From RGIG3077 sp964490175 (lineage in GTDB: Bacteria; Bacillota; Clostridia; Oscillospirales; Ruminococcaceae), in assembly GCA_964490175.1 (NCBI GenBank), contig CAZBAI010000014.1, positions 1 through 41,692 of the forward strand: DNA of 41,692 nucleotides, read 5' to 3'. The number at the start of each line of letters is the position of its first letter. Position 1 is the first letter of the stretch. A program made the translations under genes and the position numbers. Below, in pieces: positions 1-8,115 of the stretch. The notes below the pieces were generated by a model, which worked only from the letters and a program-made list of their open reading frames with translations, had not been told where the DNA came from and made no database searches.

Positions 1-2
1 GA

Positions 3-1064
3 GGCGCAGGTCTTGGCGGCGGACACGATGAGCGCGAACAAACTTTGAATCAGCTGCTTGTTGAAATGGACGGATTCACCGGTAATGAAAATATTATTGT
101 AATTGCCGCAACAAACCGCCGTGATATTCTCGACCCCGCTCTTTTGCGCCCCGGTCGTTTTGACAGGCAAATTGTTGTAGGCTACCCAGATGTTAAGGGC
201 AGAGAAGAAATCCTCAAAATTCACACAAAAAACAAGCCGCTTGCCCCGGATGTAAACCTGAAAACCGTTGCGCAGACAACTGTCGGATTTACCGGTGCAG
301 ACCTTGAAAATCTCGCAAACGAAGCCGCTTTGCTTGCCGCAAGGGCAAACCGCAGAGCTATCACTAAAGAGGATATTGAAGAATCGGCAATAAAAGTCAT
401 TGCCGGACCGGAGAAAAAATCAAAGGTTGTCACCGAAAAAGAAAAGCGCCTTACGGCGTATCACGAGGGCGGTCACGCAATCGTCACATACTTCTGCGAT
501 ATGCAGGATAAGGTTCACCAAATTTCGATAATTCCCAGAGGTATGGCAGGCGGCTACACCATGTCGCTGCCCGAAAACGATAAATCATTTGTCAGCAAGC
601 AGGAGATGAGTCAAGATATCATCACGCTTCTCGGCGGACGCTGTGCGGAAGCGCTTATTCTTGACGATATATCTACCGGCGCTTCAAACGATATTGAACG
701 TGCGACAAACACCGCACGTGCCATGGTAACAAGATACGGATTCAGCGAAAAACTCGGTCCCGTTGTTTACGGCACGGATCAAAACGAGGTCTTTCTCGGC
801 AGAGATTTGGGCAACACTCGCAATTACAGCGAAACCGTTGCCGCGGAAATCGACGCTGAAATCCGCACCATTATCGACACCGCTTATGACAAGGCTGTAT
901 CTATTTTGCGTGAACATATCGACAAGTTGCATTTTGTCGCAGAATATCTTATGAAGTTTGAAAAAATGGACGGCAGCACCTTTGCCGACGTTATGTCCGA
1001 TAAAGTCGGAAGAGAAATTTTGGATATGCCCGAGCAAGACAAATCCGATAACGCAAACAACTGA
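3..1064 (+). CDS. ftsH: ATP-dependent zinc metalloprotease FtsH, 3' part
   Basis: This is the C-terminal part of the membrane-bound AAA+ protease FtsH, which unfolds and degrades membrane and short-lived cytosolic proteins. The frame is open from base 3 (GAGLGGGHDEREQTLNQ), so the gene starts outside the window and the TTG at 45 is not its start. Visible parts are the AAA second region of homology (AATNRRDILDPALLRPGRFD), the helical lid, and the peptidase domain with the zinc motif HEGGH (bases 462-476). The third-ligand region follows (ISTGASNDIERAT). The protein ends normally in a short polar tail, and a strong hairpin terminator follows. The Walker A and B motifs and the N-terminal membrane segments lie off the edge. 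Identification is secure. Confidence 0.97.
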   Translation, partial: GAGLGGGHDEREQTLNQLLVEMDGFTGNENIIVIAATNRRDILDPALLRPGRFDRQIVVGYPDVKGREEILKIHTKNKPLAPDVNLKTVAQTTVGFTGADLENLANEAALLAARANRRAITKEDIEESAIKVIAGPEKKSKVVTEKEKRLTAYHEGGHAIVTYFCDMQDKVHQISIIPRGMAGGYTMSLPENDKSFVSKQEMSQDIITLLGGRCAEALILDDISTGASNDIERATNTARAMVTRYGFSEKLGPVVYGTDQNEVFLGRDLGNTRNYSETVAAEIDAEIRTIIDTAYDKAVSILREHIDKLHFVAEYLMKFEKMDGSTFADVMSDKVGREILDMPEQDKSDNANN

Positions 1065-1075
1065 GAATAAAATCA

Positions 1076-1113
1076 AAGCGCCGAAGCAAATTTTAAATGC
1101 TTCGGCGCTTTTT
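1076..1113 (+). terminator. Intrinsic terminator after ftsH, probably bidirectional
   Basis: AAGCGCCGAAGCA (1076-1088) pairs with TGCTTCGGCGCTT (1098-1110) around a 9-nt loop and is followed by T residues. The A-rich 5' flank makes it usable for the converging maf gene as well. Confidence 0.88.
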
Positions 1114-1123
1114 GCAGATATAA

Positions 1124-1684
1124 TTAATTTGTTAAAGCTTCAATTTCTTTCTTCAAGCGAGCCACCGGCAACCCGACTATATTAAAATAATCGCCGCAAA
1201 TGCTTTTCACAAACAGCGAAGCCGCCCCTTGTATTCCATATCCGCCCGCCTTGTCATACGGCTCGTCGGAATCTATATATTCAAAAATCTCCGCATCGGA
1301 CAGTTCATAAAAGCTAACGTCGGTTATTTGCGAAAATACAGCGCTTTTGCCGTTATAGCGCAGGCAAACGCCGCTTATTACCTGATGCGTTCTGCCGGAA
1401 AGAAGCCTTAACATTCTTTCGGCGTCACTGCGGTCATCAGGCTTGCCCAAAACCACGCCGTCAATCGTCACAATCGTATCGCATGAAATAACAAGCGTGT
1501 TTGAATCAACATCACCCAACGCATCGCTTTTTCGCTGTGCGATAATCTGCGCTATTTGATTAACATCAACCCCAATCGGCAGTGACTCGTCGCAGTCGGT
1601 CGGGATTATCTCAAATTCATGAAAAATAAGCTGCAAAAGCTCACGTCTTCTCGGCGAAGCAGAAGCAAGAATCACCCTATCCAT
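1124..1684 (-). CDS. maf: Maf-family nucleotide pyrophosphatase
   Basis: This 186-residue protein belongs to the Maf/YhdE family, which hydrolyses non-canonical or dTTP/UTP-type nucleoside triphosphates to monophosphates and is linked to septum or cell-division control. It shows the N-terminal SASPRR substrate motif (about residues 8-13), the CDT motif with the catalytic Asp near residue 70, GKP, SGRTHQV, and the C-terminal EPYDKAGGYGIQG and GDYFNIVGLP blocks. Its length is typical. The ATG at 1684 is preceded by an AAGGGGA ribosome binding site. It lies 66 bp downstream of the EF-G-like gene on the same strand, with a hairpin between them, so co-transcription is possible but may be attenuated. 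The exact nucleotide preference cannot be read from sequence. Confidence 0.95.
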   Translation of the reverse strand: MDRVILASASPRRRELLQLIFHEFEIIPTDCDESLPIGVDVNQIAQIIAQRKSDALGDVDSNTLVISCDTIVTIDGVVLGKPDDRSDAERMLRLLSGRTHQVISGVCLRYNGKSAVFSQITDVSFYELSDAEIFEYIDSDEPYDKAGGYGIQGAASLFVKSICGDYFNIVGLPVARLKKEIEALTN

Positions 1685-1709
1685 AATATATTCCCCTTTT
1701 GTATAGTCT

Positions 1710-1744
1710 GCGACCGCAAAGCAAAATTCAAGCTTTGCGGTCGC
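1710..1744. terminator. Hairpin between the EF-G-like gene and maf
   Basis: GCGACCGCAAAGC (1710-1722) is perfectly complementary to GCTTTGCGGTCGC (1732-1744), with a 9-nt loop. The only T-rich flank (TTTTCGTT) is on the plus strand, so on the transcribed minus strand it is a weak terminator or an intercistronic processing or stability hairpin rather than a canonical stop. Confidence 0.5.
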
Positions 1745-1750
1745 TTTTCG

Positions 1751-3802
1751 TTATTCTTCGTTCGATATCTCTGCGATAACCTCGTCAAGAAGCATTGCGG
1801 GAAGCGGATCGTAACGCAGAAAATCAAGCGTAAACGAACCTTTACCCATCGTCACTTGACGAATAAACGTTGTGTAATCGTGCATTTCACGAATCGGCAC
1901 TTCGGCAAGAACCTCGGTCATCGGCTTTCCGTCAACGGGATTCATGCCCAAAACCTTGCCCCTGCGCTTGTTCAAATCGCCCATTATATCGCCCGTGCAG
2001 TCATTCGGCACTATAACCGAAAGATTTCCGATAGGTTCGAGAAGAACAGGCTGAGCGTTGAATTTCGGGTCTTTAAGTTGCTTAAACGCAAGCGAAGCCG
2101 CTGTTTTGAACGCCATTTCCGAAGAATCAACAGGGTGGTAAGATCCGTCAACAAGAGTCGCTTTGATTTTAACCACAGGGCAACCGGCAAGAATGCCTTT
2201 TTTAACGCTCTCCTGCAAGCCTTTTTCAACCGCAGGGAAGAAATTCTTAGGCACCGCACCGCCGAATACCTGCTCTTCAAATACAAGCTCATCGCTTTCG
2301 CACGGTTCAAAAATAATTTTTACGTGACCGAACTGACCGTGACCGCCCGACTGCTTCTTGTGCTTGCCCTCGATAGGCTCGGTCTTTTTGCGAATGGTTT
2401 CTTTATATGCAACCTTGGGCACGGAAAGCGTAACATCCGCACCGAATTTTGATTTGAGCTTAGCTATGGCAACATCAAGATGAAGCTCGCCTAAACCGCA
2501 AAGAATCATTTCCTTTGTGGTTTTATCAAGTTTATATGAAAGTGTAGGATCTTCTTCAAGCAACCTTTGCATACCGCTGCCGATTTTGCCCTCATCGCCC
2601 TGAGATTTTGCCTTTACAGCCATTGAGAAACAGCCTCTGGGATAATTAACGGCAGGGCACGCAACTATGCGTGAAGCGTCGCAAAGCGTATCGGACGTAT
2701 TTGCGGAAAGTTTTGTGGCAACAACGATATCGCCTGCATTCGCCGAAGTAACCTCAATCTGCTTTTTGCCTTGAACAACATAGAGCTTGCCGATTTTTTC
2801 GGTTTCCTGCGTTGTGGAGTTGACAACATCGCTGCCGCTTGTCAGCTTGCCGGACATAACCTTTATGTATGAAAGTTTGCCGAACGGATCGGCGCAGGTT
2901 TTGAACACAAACGCCGCAAGCGGTGAATTTTCGTTATAATCAAGCTTTGTATCGCCTGCCTCAATGGGATTTTGGTCGGCAGAGCACGGCAAATATGTAG
3001 AAATCATATGAAGGGCGGTTTCAATGCCGACAAGCGTTGTCGAGCTTACGCAGATAACAGGTATAACGCTGCCGCTCAAAAGCCCTTTATGCATACCGTT
3101 GAGCATTTCATCATGTGTAAACGGCTCGCCTGCGAAGAATTTTTCCATATATTCTTCCGATGTTTCCGCAACGGCCTCGCTGATTGCCGTTACATAGCTC
3201 TCCATATCGATATCGGCAGGGATATCCACCTGCGACGAAACGCCCTTTGAATCAAATGCAAATGCGCAGTTTTCGGGAATATTGACAATGCAATCAAGCT
3301 TGCCTCCGGCAAAATGAGGAACACAGATAGGGGCAACGCAATTTCCGAATGTATCTTTAAGCTGGGTAATAATCTTGTCGAAATTAGCATTGGGGTCATC
3401 AAGATTTGTGATGACAAACATTTTCGGCTTTTTGCCTGCCGCTTCAAACGCCTTCTCGGTGCCGACTTTTACGCCGTCCTTGGCGGATACCGTGATGAGA
3501 ATCGAGCCGCCGGCGCTGATTCCCTCGGCAAGACCGCCTGCAAAGCCGAACAAACCGGGTGTATCGATAATATTTATTTTAAGGTCTTTATATTCATAAT
3601 AGGCAAGAGCGGTCGAAAGCGAGGTTTTTCTTTTAATTTCCTCTGCGTCAAAGTCGCAAACCGTATTTCCGTCCGAAACCTTTCCGAGACGATCCGTCAT
3701 CTTCGCTTTAAAAAGCAAAGCTTCGGCAAATGAAGTTTTGCCTGAACCGCTGTGACCGGCAAGTGCAATATTTTTAATTTTGTCTGCTGAAAACTGTTTC
3801 AT
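1751..3802 (-). CDS. EF-G-like translational GTPase (EF-G-2 type)
   Basis: This 683-residue protein has the EF-G domain order: G domain, beta-barrel domain II, domains III, IV (GGHGQFGHVKI, then GSYHPVDSSEMAFK) and V. The P-loop is GHSGSGKTS (residues 16-24). Two GTPase motifs differ from housekeeping EF-G. G3 reads DTPGL (80-84), with Leu where EF-G has the catalytic His, and G4 reads TNLD (132-135) instead of NKMD. These features resemble the EF-G-2 paralogue group, for example that of Thermus, so it is probably not the main translocase. What it does on the ribosome is not settled for the group. The ATG at 3802 has an AGGAGAG site, and a TTGAAT-17-TATAAT promoter lies upstream. Family assignment is firm; function is not. 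Confidence 0.9.
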   Translation of the reverse strand: MKQFSADKIKNIALAGHSGSGKTSFAEALLFKAKMTDRLGKVSDGNTVCDFDAEEIKRKTSLSTALAYYEYKDLKINIIDTPGLFGFAGGLAEGISAGGSILITVSAKDGVKVGTEKAFEAAGKKPKMFVITNLDDPNANFDKIITQLKDTFGNCVAPICVPHFAGGKLDCIVNIPENCAFAFDSKGVSSQVDIPADIDMESYVTAISEAVAETSEEYMEKFFAGEPFTHDEMLNGMHKGLLSGSVIPVICVSSTTLVGIETALHMISTYLPCSADQNPIEAGDTKLDYNENSPLAAFVFKTCADPFGKLSYIKVMSGKLTSGSDVVNSTTQETEKIGKLYVVQGKKQIEVTSANAGDIVVATKLSANTSDTLCDASRIVACPAVNYPRGCFSMAVKAKSQGDEGKIGSGMQRLLEEDPTLSYKLDKTTKEMILCGLGELHLDVAIAKLKSKFGADVTLSVPKVAYKETIRKKTEPIEGKHKKQSGGHGQFGHVKIIFEPCESDELVFEEQVFGGAVPKNFFPAVEKGLQESVKKGILAGCPVVKIKATLVDGSYHPVDSSEMAFKTAASLAFKQLKDPKFNAQPVLLEPIGNLSVIVPNDCTGDIMGDLNKRRGKVLGMNPVDGKPMTEVLAEVPIREMHDYTTFIRQVTMGKGSFTLDFLRYDPLPAMLLDEVIAEISNEE

Positions 3803-3850
3803 TTGTTTCTCTCCTGAAAATTTGGATTAGGCTTTAAAACCTTATAGAAT

Positions 3851-3879
3851 ATTATATAATATTTTTAAAATAAATTCAA
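3851..3879 (-). promoter_or_regulatory. Sigma-A-type promoter for the EF-G-like gene
   Basis: On the minus strand, TTGAAT (3874-3879) and TATAAT (3851-3856) are separated by exactly 17 bp, about 50 bp upstream of the start codon. Confidence 0.75.
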
Positions 3880-3998
3880 CAGGATTTATAATTTTCAGCG
3901 ACTTCAACAACCTCAAAAAACTTTTTAGTGCAATTTAACCAAAAATATACATATAGCAATTTAAAACTTGCGCTTTTCCACAAACGTAAAAAGGCGCA

Positions 3999-4047
3999 AA
4001 AAACAGGGCACAAATCCGCAAACGTGCGAAAATTTGTGCCCTGTTTT
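3999..4047 (-). terminator. Terminator downstream of the HPr-like gene
   Basis: AAAACAGGGCACAAAT (about 4000-4015) pairs with ATTTGTGCCCTGTTTT (about 4032-4046). The minus-strand transcript ends in a T run. Both flanks are A/T runs, so it may work in both directions. Confidence 0.85.
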
Positions 4048-4093
4048 TATGTTTTATTCAAATTACATTTTACAATATCGGTGCAACGCCGCC

Positions 4094-4357
4094 TTATGCA
4101 ACCGAGTATTCGACGTTGTTCTTTTTCAGCGCCGCCTCGATAATTTCGGCGTCATGCTCGGTATTCGTCACAATAGTGACGGGCTTATTGAGGTTCAGCG
4201 AAAAAAATCCAAGTACACTCTTTGCATTTACGGTGTATCCGTCGGACTCGTTTTCCGCAACAACTTCTCCGCCGCAACGCTCTGTAGCGGCAAATACCGT
4301 TTTCTGAACAGTAAGCGAATTAAGCATCATATTGTACTTTTTTGTCATCAACATCAT
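4094..4357 (-). CDS. HPr-like (Crh-like) regulatory phosphocarrier-fold protein
   Basis: From the ATG at 4357, placed just after a GGAGGAG site, the product is 87 residues, the normal HPr length. A longer reading to 4423 is possible but lacks a ribosome site. The second half matches the HPr fold: YTVNAKSVLGFFSLNL resembles the HPr segment carrying the regulatory serine (here Ser47), followed by a VTIVTNTEHDAEIIEAA helix. The N-terminal GLHARPA loop with the phosphorylated histidine is absent, replaced by NSLTVQKTVFAA, so it cannot act as a PTS phosphocarrier through that residue. In Bacillus, Crh is a comparable histidine-less HPr that binds CcpA after serine phosphorylation. A role in carbon control here is inference, helped by cre-like sites near the adjacent cellulases. 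Confidence 0.75.
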   Translation of the reverse strand: MMLMTKKYNMMLNSLTVQKTVFAATERCGGEVVAENESDGYTVNAKSVLGFFSLNLNKPVTIVTNTEHDAEIIEAALKKNNVEYSVA

Positions 4358-4569
4358 AGCTGACTCCTCCTTTTTGTGTACACAGCAATATTTTTTAAAC
4401 TGTGCCGATTCTTTGTTCTCCACATATTATATATGCGTCAGGATTTTTTGTGTATTTCTCAACCCTGCAAGCATATTATACATCGGCAAAGCAAATTTTT
4501 CAAGACCAATTTTTGACGAATCGCACAAACAATATCTGTTGAATTATAGCAACTTGCACAAATTTTAAG

Positions 4570-4604
4570 CAAAAAAGCCGACCCCGAAGCAATCCGAGGT
4601 CGGC
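4570..4604 (-). terminator. Terminator of the GH9 cellulase gene
   Basis: The stem GCCGACC (4577-4583) / GGTCGGC (4598-4604) is followed on the minus strand by a run of T residues (4570-4576), 27 bp after the GH9 stop codon. Confidence 0.85.
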
Positions 4605-4630
4605 AATAACGATATTATGTATTTAAAAAG

Positions 4631-6508
4631 TTATGCTGTTTCAACCGGGAATTTCGATACTACTTTAAGCGCATATCTTGCGATAATTGTAGCATCGACC
4701 GAGTTTACAACGCCGTCGCCGTTTACATCACAGCTGATAAGAGCCGTATCGGAAAGCGTTGCAATCTTCATAGCGTATCTTGTTACAATAGTGGCGTCAA
4801 TCGAGTTTACAACGCCGTCACCGTTAGCGTCGCCGTAAATAATCGCCGCAGCTTCGGTATATTCGGCATAAACCGTTACCGCTTCAGCCGGCATTGTAAA
4901 GCTGTATGTACCGTTTGAGTTGTTGCAGACAATCGCCGTGCCCGAAGCCGTTGTTACGGAAACAGTCGGATCATTGTAATTGCTGATTGTGGGGTTAAGT
5001 GTAAACGTAACGGTTTCGCCCTCTTTCGCCTGATTTGCCGAAAGACTTACCGTGCAGTTTGTCGCACTTGATGTAATCGCATATTCCTTTGCGCTTTGGC
5101 TGTCAAGACAAACTTCAATTTCATCGTTGATGTACGTCACAACAGAGCCGGTTTTATAAACCTCATAAAGGCCTGCCGCCGCACCCACAAAACCTGCGTT
5201 ATAGTCAAGCGCAACCTCATTCGACTGCGAATCCTGTACAGAATCGTTATAATCGCCGTTTGTGTTTGTAGGTCCGCCGAGAACAGCGCCTATAAGGGTA
5301 TGCCCGTTCGTTCCGTAATCGGTGTGCGAATTAAATCCGTTTGAGCCATCCCAGCCAGAAAGACCCGAAGCCGCTCTATGATGAGGATATTTTCCGGAAT
5401 TGTCGCCGAATCCCGACAAATAGCAGGCCTTTGCGCCGTTTCCTCCGAGTACATATGTCATCTGCCATTTTGCCCAAGATGTAAAATCATAGCTTGTGTG
5501 CTTCGAAACGACAAGTGCGCAAAGCTGAAGTGCGGTATTGTATCTTACAGAGCCCCAAGAATCAAGGAACCAAAAGCTTGATTGCGAAGAGCTTACTTTT
5601 TCATTGATATAGTTAGCCGCCATTGTCCAGTTATCATTGATATATCCGTCAAGAATGCCACAGCCGAGCGACATATTGTCCCAGCTATAACTCCAGCCGA
5701 TATATGTAGGCTTCGTGCTGCTGAATATCGACTTATAAGAAGAATCGCCCGTTGCGATATAAAGCCAACCGGCAGCCCATGCAATATCGTCAAGATAGCT
5801 TGAAGAGTTGTAGAAAGAAACCGCATAATTTGAACGGTATTGATTTGCAAAAGCAAGCAAAGCCTTTGCATAAGTCAAATCTTCTTCATTGCCGAAGTTT
5901 ATATATGAAAGTGCAAGAGCTGCGGCATATTCTGCGGCAATGTTGCTTGCGCCGTTAGAAGTCCATTTGCACGAACCCCATTGGCTTTTCGTCTGAGATT
6001 CGGGCGGACCCCAATAGCTGTGGTCGGTGTTACCCTCGCCGGCTTCATACATAAAGTTTGTAACAGAGCCGTTTGAAAGCTTTGTACTGTCCTTAAAAAA
6101 TTGACAGAAGTGGTCGTTTATCATCTTGAAATGTGTAACAAGCCCAAGCTCTTCATAAACGTCGGAGTATTCGTAATATCCCCAGCCGAGAGTTGAAGCG
6201 GCATAACCCTGCGGCAAGCCGAACATGGCATGGTCGCCGGCATCGTGAAATCCACCGAGAACGTCGGAGTAAGTGTGGCAGTTTTCACGCCAGGTAACGT
6301 GCGATTTTTCGCTAACCTCGTCACCGCACATATTGGCATCGTAAAAATAAAGCGAATACTGCAAGGCTTTTGCGTAATCGCTTGTGTCGGCATTGGCTGC
6401 CGAAACGCAAATTTCGGGCGAAACGGAAAGCACCGAAACAGCTGCGCTGACGGTCAACGCAGCGGCAGTCGCAACCGAAGCCGCCCTTTTGAATAGATTC
6501 TTTTTCAT
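4631..6508 (-). CDS. GH9 endoglucanase with C-terminal dockerin
   Basis: This 625-residue secreted enzyme begins with a signal peptide (KKNLFKR, then an Ala/Val-rich core to about residue 38). The GH9 (alpha/alpha)6 catalytic domain contains GGFHDAGDH (DAGDH at 89-93, nucleophile and base Asp), the substrate-binding HHRAASG and the acid Glu431 in NEVALDYNAGF. A beta-rich module of about 90 residues follows (bacterial-repeat style, ending FTMPAEAVTVYAEY). A type I dockerin closes the protein, with two calcium loops: GDANGDGVVNSIDATIVTRY and CDVNGDGVVNSVDATIIARY. The dockerin predicts attachment to a cohesin scaffold, a cellulosome trait. The ATG at 6508 follows AAAGGAAGGG and is preferred to an upstream TTG. 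Beta-1,4-glucan is the expected substrate; endo versus processive action cannot be judged. Confidence 0.95.
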   Translation of the reverse strand: MKKNLFKRAASVATAAALTVSAAVSVLSVSPEICVSAANADTSDYAKALQYSLYFYDANMCGDEVSEKSHVTWRENCHTYSDVLGGFHDAGDHAMFGLPQGYAASTLGWGYYEYSDVYEELGLVTHFKMINDHFCQFFKDSTKLSNGSVTNFMYEAGEGNTDHSYWGPPESQTKSQWGSCKWTSNGASNIAAEYAAALALSYINFGNEEDLTYAKALLAFANQYRSNYAVSFYNSSSYLDDIAWAAGWLYIATGDSSYKSIFSSTKPTYIGWSYSWDNMSLGCGILDGYINDNWTMAANYINEKVSSSQSSFWFLDSWGSVRYNTALQLCALVVSKHTSYDFTSWAKWQMTYVLGGNGAKACYLSGFGDNSGKYPHHRAASGLSGWDGSNGFNSHTDYGTNGHTLIGAVLGGPTNTNGDYNDSVQDSQSNEVALDYNAGFVGAAAGLYEVYKTGSVVTYINDEIEVCLDSQSAKEYAITSSATNCTVSLSANQAKEGETVTFTLNPTISNYNDPTVSVTTASGTAIVCNNSNGTYSFTMPAEAVTVYAEYTEAAAIIYGDANGDGVVNSIDATIVTRYAMKIATLSDTALISCDVNGDGVVNSVDATIIARYALKVVSKFPVETA

Positions 6509-6625
6509 AAGCAATCTACCCTTCCTTTCAAAAAAATAAAATCACGCAAAAAATACAAAACACCGAACACAGAGTGCGCCGAATTTGCACAAAATATTCC
6601 AATCGTTTTATATCTAATTGGTTTT

Positions 6626-6654
6626 ATTCTACAATAATTCTATTGGAATTTCAA
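6626..6654 (-). promoter_or_regulatory. Promoter of the GH9 gene
   Basis: On the minus strand, TTGAAA (6649-6654), a 17-bp spacer and TAGAAT (6626-6631) lie about 118 bp upstream of the start codon. The 331-bp gap between the GH9 gene and radC (6509-6839) otherwise holds the two operator candidates listed here, the radC promoter and an AT-rich leader. Confidence 0.65.
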
Positions 6655-6657
6655 TAG
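6640..6657. promoter_or_regulatory. Inverted repeat over the GH9 -35 box
   Basis: CTATTG-GAATTT-CAATAG is a perfect 6-bp inverted repeat that overlaps the spacer and the -35 hexamer of the GH9 promoter. Its position suits a repressor site. The protein that would bind is unknown. Confidence 0.5.
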
Positions 6658-6728
6658 GTTTTTGATTTGTTTACACATTTGAAATATATTGTTTTCGTTT
6701 TTTCCTTATCCAAATATTTGACTTGCCG

Positions 6729-6742
6729 TGATAACGTTTTCA
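6729..6742. promoter_or_regulatory. cre/LacI-type operator between the GH9 gene and radC
   Basis: TGATAACGTTTTCA differs by one base from the palindrome upstream of the GH5 gene and matches the CcpA/LacI-family cre pattern at all but one position. It lies 75 bp beyond the GH9 -35 box and 36 bp before the radC -35 box. Confidence 0.55.
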
Positions 6743-6777
6743 ATGCGGCAATCACACGTTTTATGCACAAAAAGCTC

Positions 6778-6806
6778 TTGACATTTTTCTCATTGTGATG
6801 TAAAAT
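6778..6806 (+). promoter_or_regulatory. Promoter of radC
   Basis: TTGACA (6778-6783), a 17-bp spacer and TAAAAT (6801-6806), 33 bp before the radC start codon. Confidence 0.85.
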
Positions 6807-6839
6807 ATACAACGCATAATACATATTGGGAGCATTTTT

Positions 6840-7556
6840 ATGTACAACAGCGATTCTGAAATGAAGAAGCTTGCAAGCGAGGTTCACAAGGGTCACAGGA
6901 AGCGCATGATTGAACGTTTTGTAAACTTTGGATTCGACAGCTTTGCCGAACACGAAATACTGGAAATACTTCTATTTTATTCTATTCCGAGAAAAAACAC
7001 AAACCCTATTGCCCACGATCTCATCTCAAACTTCGGCTCTTTAAAAAACGTTTTCAATGCAAATCTTTGTGACCTCACCAAAGCCGGACTTACCGAAAAC
7101 AGTGCCGTCTTGATAAAGCTGATTCCCGCACTTGTAAACCTTTATACCGCACCGAGCCTTGAAAGCACGGTGATTGACTCGATAGAAGCCGCAAAGGAGC
7201 TTTTTATCGCCAAATACAACAGCGTTGACGTTGAACAGGTATGGCTTGCCTGCCTTAACTCCGCAATGCGTGTGATAAACTGTGAAATGGTATCAAGCGG
7301 CGGACGTGATTCGGTAAATATCAACGCAAGGAAAATTGCCGAAATTTCACTTAAATACAATTGCAACCATATCTTCCTCTCGCACAATCACCCCGGCGGA
7401 CAGGCAACGGTTTCGGCTGAAGATATTGCCAGCACGAGAAACCTTGTTTCCGTCCTCGGTTCACTCAATATAAAGCTTATCGACCATATTGTCGTTGCCG
7501 GCAAGGTTGCGGTATCAATGAAAGAAATGGGCTATTTTTCGGTTTTTGACGTCTGA
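6840..7556 (+). CDS. radC: RadC family JAB/JAMM-domain protein
   Basis: This 238-residue protein has an N-terminal helix-hairpin-helix-like region (HKGHRKRMIERF through IPRKNTNPIAHDLISNFGSL) and a C-terminal JAB/MPN metal-binding domain. The domain contains SHNHPGG (HNHPGG at 182-187) followed by SAEDIAST, whose Asp completes the HxH...D zinc set. RadC was named as a DNA-repair gene, but that role was later disputed and the molecular function is unclear. The ATG at 6840 follows GGGAG with suitable spacing and a clear promoter. It stands alone between a divergent cellulase gene and the HU gene. A small imperfect hairpin near 7577-7603 could end the transcript, weakly. Confidence 0.93.
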   Translation: MYNSDSEMKKLASEVHKGHRKRMIERFVNFGFDSFAEHEILEILLFYSIPRKNTNPIAHDLISNFGSLKNVFNANLCDLTKAGLTENSAVLIKLIPALVNLYTAPSLESTVIDSIEAAKELFIAKYNSVDVEQVWLACLNSAMRVINCEMVSSGGRDSVNINARKIAEISLKYNCNHIFLSHNHPGGQATVSAEDIASTRNLVSVLGSLNIKLIDHIVVAGKVAVSMKEMGYFSVFDV

Positions 7557-7676
7557 CAAGTTCGTTGCGGACACTTTAAAAAGCATTTTTTCAATGCATT
7601 TTGAACAAATATCGTCAAAAAAATCGTGCCAATTACCGTAAACGGCTAAATTTCAGCATTTTTTTGCACTAAGCCC

Positions 7677-7705
7677 TTGACAAACAAAATATTAAAATAT
7701 ATAAT
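7677..7705 (+). promoter_or_regulatory. Consensus promoter of the HU gene
   Basis: TTGACA (7677-7682), exactly 17 bp, then TATAAT (7700-7705). Both hexamers are perfect matches, as expected for an abundant chromosomal protein. Confidence 0.92.
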
Positions 7706-7760
7706 ATATAAAGTTTCACCGAATTTGAAACGCACAAATTTATTAACGGAGGAAATTTTA

Positions 7761-8042
7761 ATGACAAAGACAGATTTGATCAAAGCTGTTGCCGATGCGG
7801 CAAGCTTCTCTAAGAAAGACGCAGAAAAGGCAGTAAATGCTGTTATCGATTGCATTACAGCTGCTCTCGTTGAAGGCGACAAGGTTCAGATTACAGGCTT
7901 CGGTACATTTGAAGTTCGTGAGCGCAAGGCTAAAGAGGCTATCAACCCCAGAGATCCCAAGGGTGCAAAGATTCAGATTGCCGCTAAGAACGCTCCCGCT
8001 TTCAAGGCAGGCAAGGGTCTTAAAGACGCTGTTGCCAAGTAA
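7761..8042 (+). CDS. hup: HU family DNA-binding protein
   Basis: This 93-residue HU homologue is a dimeric nucleoid protein that bends DNA. The start ATG at 7761 sits 7 nt after GGAGG. A longer reading from 7677 would begin inside the promoter and is rejected. It shows the N-terminal helices (MTKTDLIKAVADAASFSKKD), the GFGTFEVRERKAKEA core and the extended beta arm and C-terminal helix (AAKNAPAFKAGKGLKDAVAK). The arm reads INPRDPKGAKIQI rather than the usual R-NP-TG form, a mild variation. The perfect promoter and hairpin terminator make it a single-gene transcript. Confidence 0.96.
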   Translation: MTKTDLIKAVADAASFSKKDAEKAVNAVIDCITAALVEGDKVQITGFGTFEVRERKAKEAINPRDPKGAKIQIAAKNAPAFKAGKGLKDAVAK

Positions 8043-8061
8043 AATCTATTTCAGGCTGTTC

Positions 8062-8097
8062 AAAGGGCGCTCGGTGCATTCCGTGCGCTCTTTTTAT
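8062..8097 (+). terminator. Terminator of the HU gene
   Basis: GGGCGC (8065-8070) and GCGCTC (8085-8090) form the stem, extended by CGG/CCG inside, followed by TTTTT at 8091-8095. Confidence 0.85.
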
Positions 8098-8115
8098 TTG
8101 TGCAAATACCACAAA

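Noticed and set aside
45..1064. ftsH starting at the TTG at 45
   Set aside because: The frame continues upstream to base 3 with conserved FtsH sequence, so the gene is truncated by the window edge.
1619..2452. Long plus-strand open frame opposite the EF-G-like gene
   Set aside because: It is rich in Arg, His and Phe in a shadow-like way and lies opposite a clear conserved gene.
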